A DNA stretch of 64,000 nucleotides, from NCBI RefSeq assembly GCF_002278925.1, contig NZ_NCJH01000001.1:492613-556612 (forward strand). The letters are read 5' to 3'. This document shows positions 24,336 through 33,487 of the stretch, one piece after another. The notes beneath the pieces were generated by a model that was not told the origin of the DNA, ran no database searches, and worked only from the letters and a program-made list of their open reading frames with translations. Both the position numbers and the translations under genes were made by a program. This DNA comes from Polaromonas sp. 39-63-25. GTDB lineage: Bacteria > Pseudomonadota > Gammaproteobacteria > Burkholderiales > Burkholderiaceae_C. Position 1 is the first letter of the stretch, and the number at the start of each line of letters is the position of its first letter.

Positions 24336-24431
24336 GGGGTTGGTCTTGTTGGGTGGTGGGTTCGGGATGCAGTCTGCCACAGGGTGGGCGGTGGTGCTGG
24401 GCGCGCGGATGCGGGGATGGGTGCGGGGTCG

Positions 24432-24510
24432 GGGGCATGGATCCCGGATCTAGTCCGGGATGACAACGACGAGGCGGGGACCCTTCGACAAGCTCAGGGC
24501 GAACGGTAGA
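24432..24510. repeat. Two dispersed REP-like elements
   Basis: ATCCCGGATCTAGTCCGGGAT (split: CCCGGA / TCCGGG stem) followed by a CCTTCGACAAGCTCAGGG element. Both are short intergenic repeat types found dispersed in many high-GC proteobacterial genomes. They occupy the gap between the gst start and the ABC gene. Confidence 0.7.
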
Positions 24511-24548
24511 AGTTGCCTGTCGTGCGCCATGGAAGACACAATAGGCCC

Positions 24549-26093
24549 ATGACGCGCCTCCCCGCCCTTGCCGCCTGCTGCACCGCTATGCTGCTGGCCC
24601 TTGTCAGCAGCTTCGCCCTCGCCGCGCCGCCGGCCAACGACACGCTGCGCATAGGCTCCAAACGCTTCACCGAGTCTTACATCCTGGCGCAGGTGCTGGC
24701 GCAGGCGGCGGCGCCGCACACGCCCACGCCGCCTTCGGTGCTGCAAGGCCTGGGCAACACGGCCATTGTTTATGAGGCGCTGCGTTCGGGCAGCATTGAC
24801 CTTTACCCCGAGTACGTGGGCACCATCAGCCAGGAGATCCTCAAGGGTGATGCGGGCATGACAACGGCGGCCATGAACGCCGCGCTGGCGCCGCTGGGCC
24901 TGGGTGTGGCGGTGCCGTTGGGCTTCAACGACGGCTACGCGCTGGCCATGCGTGAAGACACGGCCCAGCGCCTGGGCATCAACTCGCTCAGCGATCTGGT
25001 CAAGCACCCGGAGCTGAAGCTGGGCCTGTCGAACGAGTTCCTTGGCCGGGCCGACGGCTGGAAGGGGCTGGCGCAGCGTTATGGCGCGCCGCAGACGCCG
25101 GTGGCGCTGGACCACGGGCTGGCTTATGACGCGATCGCGCAAAAGCAGGTGGATGTGATCGACATCTATACCACCGACGCCAAGATTGGCCACCTGGGCC
25201 TGCGCGTGCTGAAGGACGACCAGGCCTACTTTCCGCGGTATGACGCGGTGCTGCTGCACCGGCTGGATGTGCCCCAGCGTTTTCCGCAGGCCTGGGCGGC
25301 GTTGCAGAAGCTGGGCGGCAGCATCGACGAGAACGCGATGATTGCGATGAACGCGCGGGCCGAGCTGCAGGGTGTGGCGTTTGATGTGATTGCCCGCGAC
25401 CATTTGGCTGCCAGGGCCGGCGGCGCGCCTGCTGCAACCAACACAACACAAGACCCCAGCCAGCGCGGCTTCTGGGCCAAGCTGTTCGGCCCGGATCTGG
25501 CGCGGCTGACGCGGCAGCACCTGGCGCTGACGCTGATCTCGGTCGGGCTGGCGGCGCTGATCGGCATTCCGCTGGCGGTGTGGGTGTTTCCGCACCCGCG
25601 CCTACGCGCGCTGGTGCTGGGCGCCACCGGGCTGATGCAGACCGTGCCTTCGCTGGCGCTGCTGGCGATGCTGATTTCATTGATGGGCGTGATCGGCACC
25701 GTACCGGCGCTGATTGCGCTGGCGCTCTACGCGCTGCTGCCCATCATGCGCAACACGGTGGCGGGCCTGGGCGAGGTGTCGCCCGGCCTGCGGCTGGCCG
25801 GGCAGGCGCTGGGCATGACGGCCGGCCAGCGCATGCGCCACATTGAGCTGCCGCTGGCGCTGCCGACCATTGTGGCCGGCGTGCGCACGGCCACCGCCAT
25901 TGCCATTGGCACGGCGACGATTGCGGCCTTCATCGGCGCGGGCGGGTATGGCGAACGCATCGTCACCGGCCTGGCGCTGAACGACGGCCAGTTGCTGCTG
26001 GCCGGCGCCCTGCCCGCCACCTTGCTGGCGCTGCTGAGCGAGGCGTTGTTTGAAGGCGTGGATTGGCTGATGCGGCGGCGCCGGGCCGGCTGA
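24549..26093 (+). CDS. Betaine/choline-type ABC importer, solute-binding domain fused to permease
   Basis: A 514-residue protein. A signal peptide (about 1-24) precedes an OpuC/ProX-type binding domain (TLRIGSKRFTESYILAQ, LYPEYVGTISQEIL). A membrane permease domain follows from about residue 325 (LTLISVGLAALIGIPLAVW, LPIMRNTVAGLGEVSPGLRLAGQALGMTAGQ with the EAA-loop). Known fusions (BusAB, OpuF, EgtU) usually carry the permease first; here the binding domain is first. No ABC ATPase is adjacent. The substrate could be glycine betaine, choline, or a thiol compound such as ergothioneine; the sequence does not decide. Confidence 0.82.
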   Translation: MTRLPALAACCTAMLLALVSSFALAAPPANDTLRIGSKRFTESYILAQVLAQAAAPHTPTPPSVLQGLGNTAIVYEALRSGSIDLYPEYVGTISQEILKGDAGMTTAAMNAALAPLGLGVAVPLGFNDGYALAMREDTAQRLGINSLSDLVKHPELKLGLSNEFLGRADGWKGLAQRYGAPQTPVALDHGLAYDAIAQKQVDVIDIYTTDAKIGHLGLRVLKDDQAYFPRYDAVLLHRLDVPQRFPQAWAALQKLGGSIDENAMIAMNARAELQGVAFDVIARDHLAARAGGAPAATNTTQDPSQRGFWAKLFGPDLARLTRQHLALTLISVGLAALIGIPLAVWVFPHPRLRALVLGATGLMQTVPSLALLAMLISLMGVIGTVPALIALALYALLPIMRNTVAGLGEVSPGLRLAGQALGMTAGQRMRHIELPLALPTIVAGVRTATAIAIGTATIAAFIGAGGYGERIVTGLALNDGQLLLAGALPATLLALLSEALFEGVDWLMRRRRAG

Positions 26094-26117
26094 GCGCCCC
26101 AGAGCCTGCGCTTTCCT

Positions 26118-26202
26118 GCCCCCTCGCCCTGCGGGAGAGGGTGGGGTGAGGGTCAGAGCCGGCTGCCCTCACCCCTGCCCTCTCCCGGGGGGAGAGGGAG
26201 TC
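26118..26202. repeat. Large REP-like inverted repeat (CCCTC/GAGGG type)
   Basis: CTGCGGGAGAGGGTGGGGTGAGGG and the inverted block CCCTCACCCCTGCCCTCTCCC face each other, forming a strong hairpin of a kind widely dispersed in proteobacteria. It follows the ABC gene stop by about 25 bp. Confidence 0.7.
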
Positions 26203-26240
26203 CAACCAGCCCGGACTGCCTGACCGCCTGCTTTTTACAA

Positions 26241-26299
26241 GCAAAATCGGCCTCCAGCCCAATACCTGCGTTCGCTAGCAGCTATCAAATCAGGAGCAA
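26241..26299 (+). repeat. Comamonadaceae-type intergenic repeat, copy 6
   Basis: gcaaaatcggcctccagccc, aatacctgcg and ctagcagctatcaaatcagg. Close to the apparent consensus. With the hairpin repeat before it, it fills most of the 374-bp gap 26094-26467; nothing else is seen there. Confidence 0.72.
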
Positions 26300-26467
26300 C
26301 ATAACACTCCCGTGCAGCTTGCGGCGGCAGCACCCCGGCTCTTCTTTCTGATGACCGGAGCGCAACAACTTGAGCCAGCAGGCATGGCGAAGAGGCCGGC
26401 AGGGCCACGCCGCGCAAGTCCTGCGGGTGCCGAACCGACCACGGCTCTTTCGGCTACGCTTGGGGCC

Positions 26468-27091
26468 ATGACCCCCTCGCCCACGCCCGCACCGCTGCAT
26501 TTCTACTTCGACTTCATCTCGCCCTTCGGCTACTTCGCGTCGCTGCGCATTGAGCCGCTGGCGGCGCGGCACGGCCGCACCGTCGAATGGCACGCGATGC
26601 TGCTGGGGGTGTCGGTGCTGAAGGTGATGGGGCTCAAGCCCCTGCTGGACACGCCGCTCAAGGGCGACTACATCCGCCGCGATGCCAGGCGCTACATGCG
26701 CCGCCACGGCCTGGAGGTGAAACGTGATCTGGATGATGCGGTGATGGACCCGCGCGCTGCGGGCCGTGCCTTCTACTGGGTCAAGCAGCACCACCCGGCC
26801 CTGGCCGCGCCGCTGGCGCACGCGATCTACCACGCCTACTGGGCGCAAGGCCGGGACCTGTCCACCGCGGAGGCGGTTGCGGCCATAGCCCTGCCTGAGG
26901 GCCTGGACGCACAGCGCCTGCGCGAAGGCATTGAAAGCGAGGAAGCCAGGCAGCTGCTGCGCAGCGCGGTCGAAGCCTCGCTGCAAGCCGGCATTTTCGG
27001 CTCACCCACCGTGGTGGTGGATGGCGAGCCGTTCTGGGGTGTGGAAAACCTGGGGCTGGTGGAACAGTGGCTGGACAGCGGCGGCTGGTAA
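26468..27091 (+). CDS. 2-hydroxychromene-2-carboxylate isomerase / GST-kappa-like DsbA-family protein
   Basis: A 207-residue cytoplasmic DsbA-fold protein. FYFDFISPFGYFAS replaces the CxxC of true DsbA, which is typical of HCCA isomerases (NahD) and GST kappa. GIFGSPTVVVDGEPFWG is the conserved cis-proline block. The start at 26468 is preferred over the longer reading, which passes through non-coding repeats. HCCA isomerases act in naphthalene-type degradation, but many relatives have no known substrate; no naphthalene genes are seen here. Confidence 0.82.
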   Translation: MTPSPTPAPLHFYFDFISPFGYFASLRIEPLAARHGRTVEWHAMLLGVSVLKVMGLKPLLDTPLKGDYIRRDARRYMRRHGLEVKRDLDDAVMDPRAAGRAFYWVKQHHPALAAPLAHAIYHAYWAQGRDLSTAEAVAAIALPEGLDAQRLREGIESEEARQLLRSAVEASLQAGIFGSPTVVVDGEPFWGVENLGLVEQWLDSGGW

Positions 27092-27095
27092 GCGC

Positions 27096-28937
27096 TCAGG
27101 CTGCAGAGAAAACGAATTCCACCGGAACCGCGATCGCGGCCAGACGCTCGCGCAGTTGGCGCTCCAGCGCATCATCACGCGTGGACGCAATCGCCACCAC
27201 GGCAGACAGGCTGCCGCCGCGCTCCTCGCCCCGCACGGTGGCGCCGGCTATGTCGGCCAGCATCTCGGCCAGCTTGACCTCGATGGCACGCAGGCGCAGC
27301 GCCGGCTTGTAGATCTTGCCGATGGCCGTGACCGGCATCACCTCGATGATGGTCACACGTTTGGGCGCCGCGGGCCGCTCGTACACATGGGGCACCACGT
27401 CGGCCAGCAGCGTGGCCGGGTCGCAAGACATCCCAGGCCTGAGCGTGACAAAGGCCACGGGCAACTCGCCGGCATAGGCGTCGGGCTCGCTGACCACGGC
27501 GCACAGGGCCACCGCCGGGTGCGCCAGGAAAGCGTCTTCGACGAGGCCGGGGTCGATGTTGTGCGAGCCGCGAATGATCACGTCCTTGGCGCGGCCGGTC
27601 AGGTGGATATAGCCCTGTGCATCGATGTGGCCAAGATCACCGGAGACCAGCCACGGACCCTCGAACATGCCGGCGTTGCGCGCAGCCTCGGTGTAGCCCG
27701 GGCTCACATGCGGGCCGCGCAGCACGATGACGCCGGTGTCGCCGGTCGCGCAGGTCTGGCCCAGTTGCGCCACGCCGCCCTGCCAGGGCACGGCACGCAC
27801 CTCGGTGTAAGGCAGGCGCAGGCCGGTGGAGCCGGGCACACGCGGCGCCGCCAGCGGCTCGATGGACACCAGGCCCGCGCACTCGGTCATGCCCAGGATG
27901 TTGCGCACCGCAATCCCGGGCTTGCGCTCGAACTGCGCCGCCAGTTCCGCGGGCAGCGGCGAGCCGCCGGTATAGGCCACCTTGATTGACGAGATGTCTG
28001 CATCCACCGGCAGGTTGGCCAGCGTCGCGAGAATGGTCGGCACGCAGGCCAGCGCGGTCACGCGTTCACGTTCGCAGAACTTCCAGTAGTTTTTGGTAAA
28101 GGCGGGGTTGCGCATGCCACTGAGCGTGGGCAGGACCTGAGCCGCGCCGATGGCCAGCATGGACAGCCCGTAGACAAAAGCCCCGGCGACATGAAACAGC
28201 GGAAAACCGTTGAGCTCCACCGTGTGTTCGTCGAAGCCGTAAAACCGATGGGCAAACCATCCGGTGTGCGCCTCGTTGCCGTGGGTGTGCTGCGCAAGTT
28301 TGGGGGAGCCGGTCGTGCCGCCGGTGTGGAAGCAGGCGGCAATGCGGTCGGGCGTGAGTTGTGGGTCAAACGCCAGCACGTCGCCGGCCTGCGCCAGCAG
28401 ATCCTGGAACACCGGCACGCCCGGCGCCGCGTTGCTACCTACGCGGATCTGCAGCACCGGCAGGCGCCGGATCGCCAGCACTTTCTCGACCATGGGCCAG
28501 AGCGGGAGCTCGTCGTTGGGACCGAGCGCAACCATCACCTTGGCGCCCGACGCTTCGAGCAGGGCCGCAATGTGTTCGGGCTGCAGCAGGTAGTTGATCG
28601 GACAGGCCTTGCCCGCCAGTTGAGCGCCCCACAGTGCAAATTGCGTCTCGGGAATGTTCGGCGCCAGAATGACCACGGCATCGTCAGGCCCGACGCCCAT
28701 GGCGCGGAACAGGTTGGCCGCCCGGTGGATCTGCGCCAGCAGCTCGGCGTAACGCACGGCCACGGCCGGCTGCTGCAGGTCGCCGCTGGGCAGGTAGCGA
28801 AACGCATCACGGCCGGCAAAACGCCGCGCCGCCTGGGCGATCAGGCCGTAGGTGGTGCGCGCCGGGATCGCCTGGTCATAAGGCGTGCGCTCCAGCGCCT
28901 CGATGTCGGCCAGCCCCCGGATGGCGGTCGTGGTCAT
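27096..28937 (-). CDS. Acyl-CoA / aryl-CoA synthetase (AMP-forming)
   Basis: A 613-residue ANL-superfamily ligase. Motifs are the P-loop HTGGTTGSPK, the middle block NILGMTECAG, SGDLGHID, RAKDVIIRGSHNI and the catalytic lysine in AIGKIYKPALR near residue 540. About 70 residues follow that lysine, a longer tail than most relatives have. It activates a carboxylic acid with ATP and CoA. Its start overlaps the stop of the amidohydrolase (ATGA), so the two are coupled, and both diverge from the phenylpropanoid operon. An aromatic or side-chain acid is the likely substrate; not provable here. Confidence 0.85.
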   Translation of the reverse strand: MTTTAIRGLADIEALERTPYDQAIPARTTYGLIAQAARRFAGRDAFRYLPSGDLQQPAVAVRYAELLAQIHRAANLFRAMGVGPDDAVVILAPNIPETQFALWGAQLAGKACPINYLLQPEHIAALLEASGAKVMVALGPNDELPLWPMVEKVLAIRRLPVLQIRVGSNAAPGVPVFQDLLAQAGDVLAFDPQLTPDRIAACFHTGGTTGSPKLAQHTHGNEAHTGWFAHRFYGFDEHTVELNGFPLFHVAGAFVYGLSMLAIGAAQVLPTLSGMRNPAFTKNYWKFCERERVTALACVPTILATLANLPVDADISSIKVAYTGGSPLPAELAAQFERKPGIAVRNILGMTECAGLVSIEPLAAPRVPGSTGLRLPYTEVRAVPWQGGVAQLGQTCATGDTGVIVLRGPHVSPGYTEAARNAGMFEGPWLVSGDLGHIDAQGYIHLTGRAKDVIIRGSHNIDPGLVEDAFLAHPAVALCAVVSEPDAYAGELPVAFVTLRPGMSCDPATLLADVVPHVYERPAAPKRVTIIEVMPVTAIGKIYKPALRLRAIEVKLAEMLADIAGATVRGEERGGSLSAVVAIASTRDDALERQLRERLAAIAVPVEFVFSAA

Positions 28938-29812
28938 GCGGCGGCAGCTTGCCCCAAGCCCAGCAGCCGCATGGCGTTGCCTTTCAGGATGCCGGGCATC
29001 ACTTCCGGCTTGAAACCGGCGTCTTCAAAATCCTTCATCCAGCGGTCCGGCGTGATCAACGGGTAGTCGCTGCCGAACAGGATGCGATCCTTGAGCAGCG
29101 TGTTGGCGTATTGCACCAGCTGCTTGGGGAAATACTTGGGGCTCCAGCCCGACAGGTCGATCCAGACGTTGGGCTTGTGGGTCGCCACGCTGAGCGCCTC
29201 GTCCTGCCAGGGGAAGCTGGGGTGCGCCATGACGATCTGCATGTCCGGGAAATCGATCGCCACGTCGTCGAGGTGCATGGGGTTGGAGTATTCGAGCCGC
29301 AGCCCGCCGCCGCAACGCATGCCGCTGCCGATGCCGCTGTGGCCGGTATGGAAGATGGCCGGCATCTTGTATTCGGCAATCACCTCGTAAATCGGCCAGG
29401 CCATCTTGTCCTGGGGGTAGCAGCCCTGCACTGTGGGATGGAACTTGAAACCCTTGATGCCGTGTTCCTCGATCAGCCGGCGTGCCTCGCGGGCGCCCAT
29501 TTTTCCCTTGTGCGGGTCAATGCTGGCAAAGGCCATCATCATGTCACTGTTTTTCTTGGCGGCTTCGGCGATTTCCTCGTTGGGAATGCGGCGCCGGCCC
29601 ATCTGCGTCTCGGCATCCACCGTGAACATGATCAGCCCGATCTTGCGCTCGCGGTAATAGGCCACGGTTTCTTCTATCGTCGGCCGGCGGCTGTTCTTGA
29701 AGTACTTGTCGGCGGCGCGGTCGTATTCCTCGCCGTAGTTGTCGAACGGGTTCCAGCAGCTGACCTCCGCGTGGGTGTGAATGTCAATCGCAATGAGGTT
29801 CTCGTAGTCCAT
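28934..29812 (-). CDS. Amidohydrolase-family (ACMSD-like) hydrolase or decarboxylase
   Basis: A 292-residue metal-dependent TIM-barrel protein. Ligands are visible in IAIDIHTHAEV (HTH), FKFHPTVQGC, IFHTGHSG, AHPSFPW and FGSDYPLI. Such proteins hydrolyse or decarboxylate aromatic and keto acids. The start is the ATG at 29812 with ggagacagc before it; the longer reading adds nothing conserved. It is the first gene of the two-gene minus-strand operon with the CoA ligase. It shares its promoter region and a perfect palindrome with the divergent phenylpropanoid operon. Confidence 0.82.
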   Translation of the reverse strand: MDYENLIAIDIHTHAEVSCWNPFDNYGEEYDRAADKYFKNSRRPTIEETVAYYRERKIGLIMFTVDAETQMGRRRIPNEEIAEAAKKNSDMMMAFASIDPHKGKMGAREARRLIEEHGIKGFKFHPTVQGCYPQDKMAWPIYEVIAEYKMPAIFHTGHSGIGSGMRCGGGLRLEYSNPMHLDDVAIDFPDMQIVMAHPSFPWQDEALSVATHKPNVWIDLSGWSPKYFPKQLVQYANTLLKDRILFGSDYPLITPDRWMKDFEDAGFKPEVMPGILKGNAMRLLGLGQAAAA

Positions 29813-29894
29813 GCTGTCTCCTGGTGGTTCGACTTGTTGCACACCTCATTCGGGTTAACACTGAGAAATGAGGCGGCAAAGTCAATTGAATTGG

Positions 29895-29913
29895 TTATTG
29901 TTTATAACAATAA
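29895..29913. promoter_or_regulatory. Perfect palindrome, MarR-type operator candidate
   Basis: TTATTGTT and AACAATAA flank a 3-bp centre in the 124-bp gap between the divergent amidohydrolase and crotonase genes. Its symmetry, size and AT-richness suit a MarR dimer. The MarR gene at the far end of the operon (39959-40471) is the obvious candidate; hydroxycinnamoyl-CoA-responsive MarR proteins control similar clusters elsewhere. Confidence 0.65.
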
Positions 29914-29936
29914 TCGATGCAACTTGCAAACCTCCC

Positions 29937-30731
29937 ATGAGCACCAAAAAAACCCCCACCGACCTCCAGCTTGAACTTCGCGGCGACCACCAGGAGATCG
30001 CCGTGATCCGCCTGAGCCGCCCCGCCAAACGCAACGCCCTCAACGACGGGCTGATTCTGGCGCTGCGCGACATGTTTGACAACCTGCCGGCCACGGTGCG
30101 CGCGGCCGTGATCCACGGTGAGGGCGCCCATTTCTGCGCCGGCCTGGACCTCGGCGAGCTGCAGGAACGCGACGCCGGCCAGGGCATGCACCACTCCCGC
30201 ATGTGGCACGCGGCGCTGGAACGGGTCCAGTACGGCCCGGTGCCGGTGATTGCCGCGCTGCACGGCGCCGTGGTCGGCGGCGGACTGGAACTGGCCAGCG
30301 CCTGCCACATCCGCGTGGCCGATGCGTCCGCGTTTTATGCGCTGCCAGAAGGCTCGCGCGGCATTTTTGTCGGCGGCGGCGGATCTGTGCGTATCCCCAA
30401 GCTGGTAGGTGTCGCCCGCATGACCGACATGATGCTGACCGGCCGGGTCTACAACGCCGAGGATGGTGAACGCGCGGGTTTTGCGCAGTACCTGGTGCCC
30501 GAGGGCGAGGCCTTCGACAAGGCGCTGGAGCTGGCGCAGCGGGTCGCCGCCAATGCCCCACTGACCAACTACGCGCTGATGCACGCCCTGCCCCGCATCG
30601 CCGAACAACCGGCCGACCAGGGCTTTTTCACCGAGTCCCTGATGGCCGCCATCGCGCAGAGCGCGCCCGAGGCGAAAGCCCGGGTCAAGGCCTTCCTCGA
30701 TGGCAAGGCCAACAAGGTCAGCAAGGACTGA
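29937..30731 (+). CDS. Enoyl-CoA hydratase/isomerase (crotonase family) of the phenylpropanoid operon
   Basis: A 264-residue crotonase-fold enzyme. HFCAGLDLGEL is the oxyanion-hole block and GAVVGGGLELASACHIRVAD the second; ALPEGSRGIFVGGGGSVRIP carries the acid/base position. The start at 29937 follows the operator by 23 bp. As the first gene of the operon with a feruloyl-CoA synthetase and an SDR, it probably hydrates a hydroxycinnamoyl-CoA. Whether it also cleaves it to an aldehyde (Ech/FCHL activity) cannot be read from the sequence. Confidence 0.83.
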   Translation: MSTKKTPTDLQLELRGDHQEIAVIRLSRPAKRNALNDGLILALRDMFDNLPATVRAAVIHGEGAHFCAGLDLGELQERDAGQGMHHSRMWHAALERVQYGPVPVIAALHGAVVGGGLELASACHIRVADASAFYALPEGSRGIFVGGGGSVRIPKLVGVARMTDMMLTGRVYNAEDGERAGFAQYLVPEGEAFDKALELAQRVAANAPLTNYALMHALPRIAEQPADQGFFTESLMAAIAQSAPEAKARVKAFLDGKANKVSKD

Positions 30732-30760
30732 TCCCCTCCCCAGCCCCGACAAGAAAAGAC

Positions 30761-32644
30761 ATGAGCGAGACAAAACCCACTTCCGCCCCCCGCTACCGGC
30801 CCCTGACCTTCGGCGTGACACGTATCGCCGCTCGCGAGGGCGATGGCGGAACCCGTTACATCAAGGCCGACCAGCCCCTGGGCGACTACGCGGCGCGCAT
30901 CACGGACCGCTTCCTGCATTGGGCACAAACCGTGCCGGAGCGCAGTTTTCTGGCGCGCCGGGTCCGCCAGGCCGACGGCAGCACGGGCGACTGGCAGCAC
31001 CTGAGCTATGGCCAGGCGCTGGCCAGCGCACGCGCTCTCGGGCAGGCGCTGCTGGACCGCGGCCTGAGTGTCGACCGCCCCGTGGTGATCCTCAGCGAAA
31101 ACGGGCTGGAGCATGCGCAGCTGGCGCTGGGCTGCCTGTACGCCGGCATTCCCTACTGCCCGGCCTCGCCGGCCTATTGCCTGGTCAGCCAGGACTATGA
31201 CAAGCTGCGCCACATTCTTGACACGCTGACCCCGGGACTGGTGTTTGCCACGGATGCGGCGCGTTACGGCAAGGCGATCCAGGCGGCCGTCGGTGCCGAC
31301 GTGGAAGTGGTGCTGCACGAAGGTTCGCTCGAGGGCCGGCCGACAACGTCGCTGGCCTCGCTGCTGGCCACCACACCCACCGCGCAGGTGGACGCCGCGA
31401 TGCAGGCGACCGGGCCGGACACGATCAGCAAGTTCCTGTTCACCTCGGGCTCGACCAAGATGCCCAAGGCGGTGGTGAACACGCACCGCATGTGGTGCGC
31501 CAACCAGCAGCAGATGCGCCAGTCGATGCCGGTGCTGGCCGACGAGCCGCCCGTGCTGGTGGACTGGCTGCCCTGGAACCACACTTTCGGCGGCAACCAC
31601 AACGTCGGGCTGACCCTGTACAACGGCGGCACGCTGTACATCGACGACGGCAAACCCACGCCGGCACTGATGGGCGAAACCCTGCGCAACCTGCGCGAGG
31701 TGGCGCCCACGCTGTACTTCAATGTGCCGACCGGCTTTGAGGCGATTGCCAACGCCATGAAGACCGACGACGTTCTGCGCAAAAACCTGCTGTCGCGCGT
31801 GAAGATGTTCTTCTACTCCGGTGCGGCACTGGCCCAGCCCGTGTGGGATGCGCTGCACGAGACCCAGGAACGCGAGATCGGTGAACGCATCGTGATGGGC
31901 ACCGGCCTGGGCATGACCGAGTCCTCGCCTTTTGCGGTGTTCGTCACCAACCCCAACGTCAAGGCCGGCCACCTCGGCGTTCCCACACCCGGGCTGGAGC
32001 TCAAGCTGGTGCCTGTCGACGGCAAGACCGAGGTGCGCTACAAAGGCCCGAACATCACGCCGGGCTACTGGCGCAATGACGAAGCCACCCGCGAGAGCTT
32101 CGACGAGGAAGGCTTTTTCTCGACGGGGGATGCCGTGTTGTGGATCGACGAAAACGACCCGCACCTGGGCCTGCGTTTTGATGGCCGCATTGCCGAAGAT
32201 TTCAAGCTCGCGACGGGCACCTTTGTCAGCGTGGGGCCGCTGCGGGCGAAGATCATTGCCGCCGGCGCACCTTATGTGCAGGACGCCGTGATCACCGGGA
32301 TCAACCTCAATGAAGTCGGTGCGCTGATTTTTCCGACCCCGGCGGTGCGCAAGCTGGCCGGCCTGCCGGACGATGCGCCTCTGCAGCAGGTGCTGGAAAG
32401 CGAACCAGTGCAGTCACATTTCCAGAAAGTGGCCAACACGCTGGCCGCCGGTGCCACCGGCAGCTCCAGCCGCGTGGCCCGGCTGCACCTGATGGCCGCG
32501 CCGCCGTCCATCGACAAGGGCGAGGTCACCGACAAGGGCTCCATCAACCAGCGCGCCGTGCTCAAACACCGCGCAGCGCTCGCCGATGCGATGCACGGCG
32601 GCACGCTGCCTTTCACGATCCAGCCGCAACAGGACAAGCCATGA
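30761..32644 (+). CDS. fcs: Feruloyl-CoA synthetase
   Basis: A 627-residue AMP-forming ligase of the feruloyl-CoA synthase type. The P-loop FTSGSTKMPKAVV, DWLPWNHTFGGNHN, GTGLGMTESSPF and C-terminal IDKGEVTDKGSINQ, holding the catalytic lysine, are characteristic. The length matches the family. It activates ferulate or related hydroxycinnamates (coumarate, caffeate) to CoA esters. It lies 29 bp after the crotonase gene, and its TGA overlaps the ATG of the SDR gene. Vanillate made from ferulate would feed vanAB elsewhere in this window. Confidence 0.88.
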   Translation: MSETKPTSAPRYRPLTFGVTRIAAREGDGGTRYIKADQPLGDYAARITDRFLHWAQTVPERSFLARRVRQADGSTGDWQHLSYGQALASARALGQALLDRGLSVDRPVVILSENGLEHAQLALGCLYAGIPYCPASPAYCLVSQDYDKLRHILDTLTPGLVFATDAARYGKAIQAAVGADVEVVLHEGSLEGRPTTSLASLLATTPTAQVDAAMQATGPDTISKFLFTSGSTKMPKAVVNTHRMWCANQQQMRQSMPVLADEPPVLVDWLPWNHTFGGNHNVGLTLYNGGTLYIDDGKPTPALMGETLRNLREVAPTLYFNVPTGFEAIANAMKTDDVLRKNLLSRVKMFFYSGAALAQPVWDALHETQEREIGERIVMGTGLGMTESSPFAVFVTNPNVKAGHLGVPTPGLELKLVPVDGKTEVRYKGPNITPGYWRNDEATRESFDEEGFFSTGDAVLWIDENDPHLGLRFDGRIAEDFKLATGTFVSVGPLRAKIIAAGAPYVQDAVITGINLNEVGALIFPTPAVRKLAGLPDDAPLQQVLESEPVQSHFQKVANTLAAGATGSSSRVARLHLMAAPPSIDKGEVTDKGSINQRAVLKHRAALADAMHGGTLPFTIQPQQDKP

Positions 32645-33405
32645 ATATCGACGGACAAGCTGCACTCGTCACCGGTGGAGCTTCGGGTCTGGGCGAAGCC
32701 ACTGCGCGAGAACTCGCGCGGCTGGGCGCCAAGGTCGCGGTGCTCGACGTCAACCTCGCGCTGGCCGAAAAGGTGGCGGCCGACATCGGCGGCGTGGCCT
32801 GCCAGTGCGACATCACCAGCAGCGACAGCGTGGCTGCAGCGCTGGAAAAGGCCACAGCCGTCCATGGCCCGGCGCGCATCCTGATGAACATCGCCGGCAT
32901 CGGCTCGGCCAAACGTGTGGTCGGCAAGGACGGCCAGGCCGCGCCGCTGGAAGACTTTGCGAAGGTCATCACCGTCAACCTGATCGGCAGCTACAACATG
33001 AGCCGGCTGTTTGCGGCCGACTGCGTGAAGCTGGACCCGCTGGAAGATGGCGAGCGCGGCGTCATGATGTTCACCGCTTCGGTCGCCGCTTTCGACGGCC
33101 AGGTGGGCCAGCAAGCCTACAGCGCCTCCAAAGGCGGCCTGGTCGGCATGACCCTGCCGATGGCGCGCGACCTGGCGCAGCACGGCATCCGCGTCTGCAC
33201 CATTGCGCCCGGCCTGTTTGCCACGCCGCTGATGAAGCAGTTGCCCGAACCGGTGCAACAATCGCTCGCCGCATCGATCCCGTTTCCGCCGCGCCTGGGA
33301 AAACCCGAAGAGTTCGCGCAGCTCGCATGCCATATCGTCACCAATACCCACCTCAATGGCGAAGTGATACGGCTCGACGGCGCCCTGCGCATGGCGCCGC
33401 GCTGA
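32641..33405 (+). CDS. SDR dehydrogenase, 3-hydroxyacyl-CoA dehydrogenase type-2 (HSD10)-like
   Basis: A 254-residue short-chain dehydrogenase. TGGASGLGEA is the cofactor motif; MNIAGIGS corresponds to NNAG; S and YSASKGG supply the Ser-Tyr-Lys set. APGLFATPL and the tail match HSD10-like 3-hydroxyacyl-CoA dehydrogenases. In this operon it could oxidise the 3-hydroxy-3-arylpropionyl-CoA made by the crotonase, giving a beta-oxidative route. No thiolase gene is seen in the window to complete that route. Confidence 0.83.
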   Translation: MNIDGQAALVTGGASGLGEATARELARLGAKVAVLDVNLALAEKVAADIGGVACQCDITSSDSVAAALEKATAVHGPARILMNIAGIGSAKRVVGKDGQAAPLEDFAKVITVNLIGSYNMSRLFAADCVKLDPLEDGERGVMMFTASVAAFDGQVGQQAYSASKGGLVGMTLPMARDLAQHGIRVCTIAPGLFATPLMKQLPEPVQQSLAASIPFPPRLGKPEEFAQLACHIVTNTHLNGEVIRLDGALRMAPR

Positions 33406-33487
33406 AACAGGCGCCATACGTTCCCCCTTGCAACAACTCGTGATCACGTGATTTTTGACAGCCCATTTTTACAACCGGAGACCTAGC

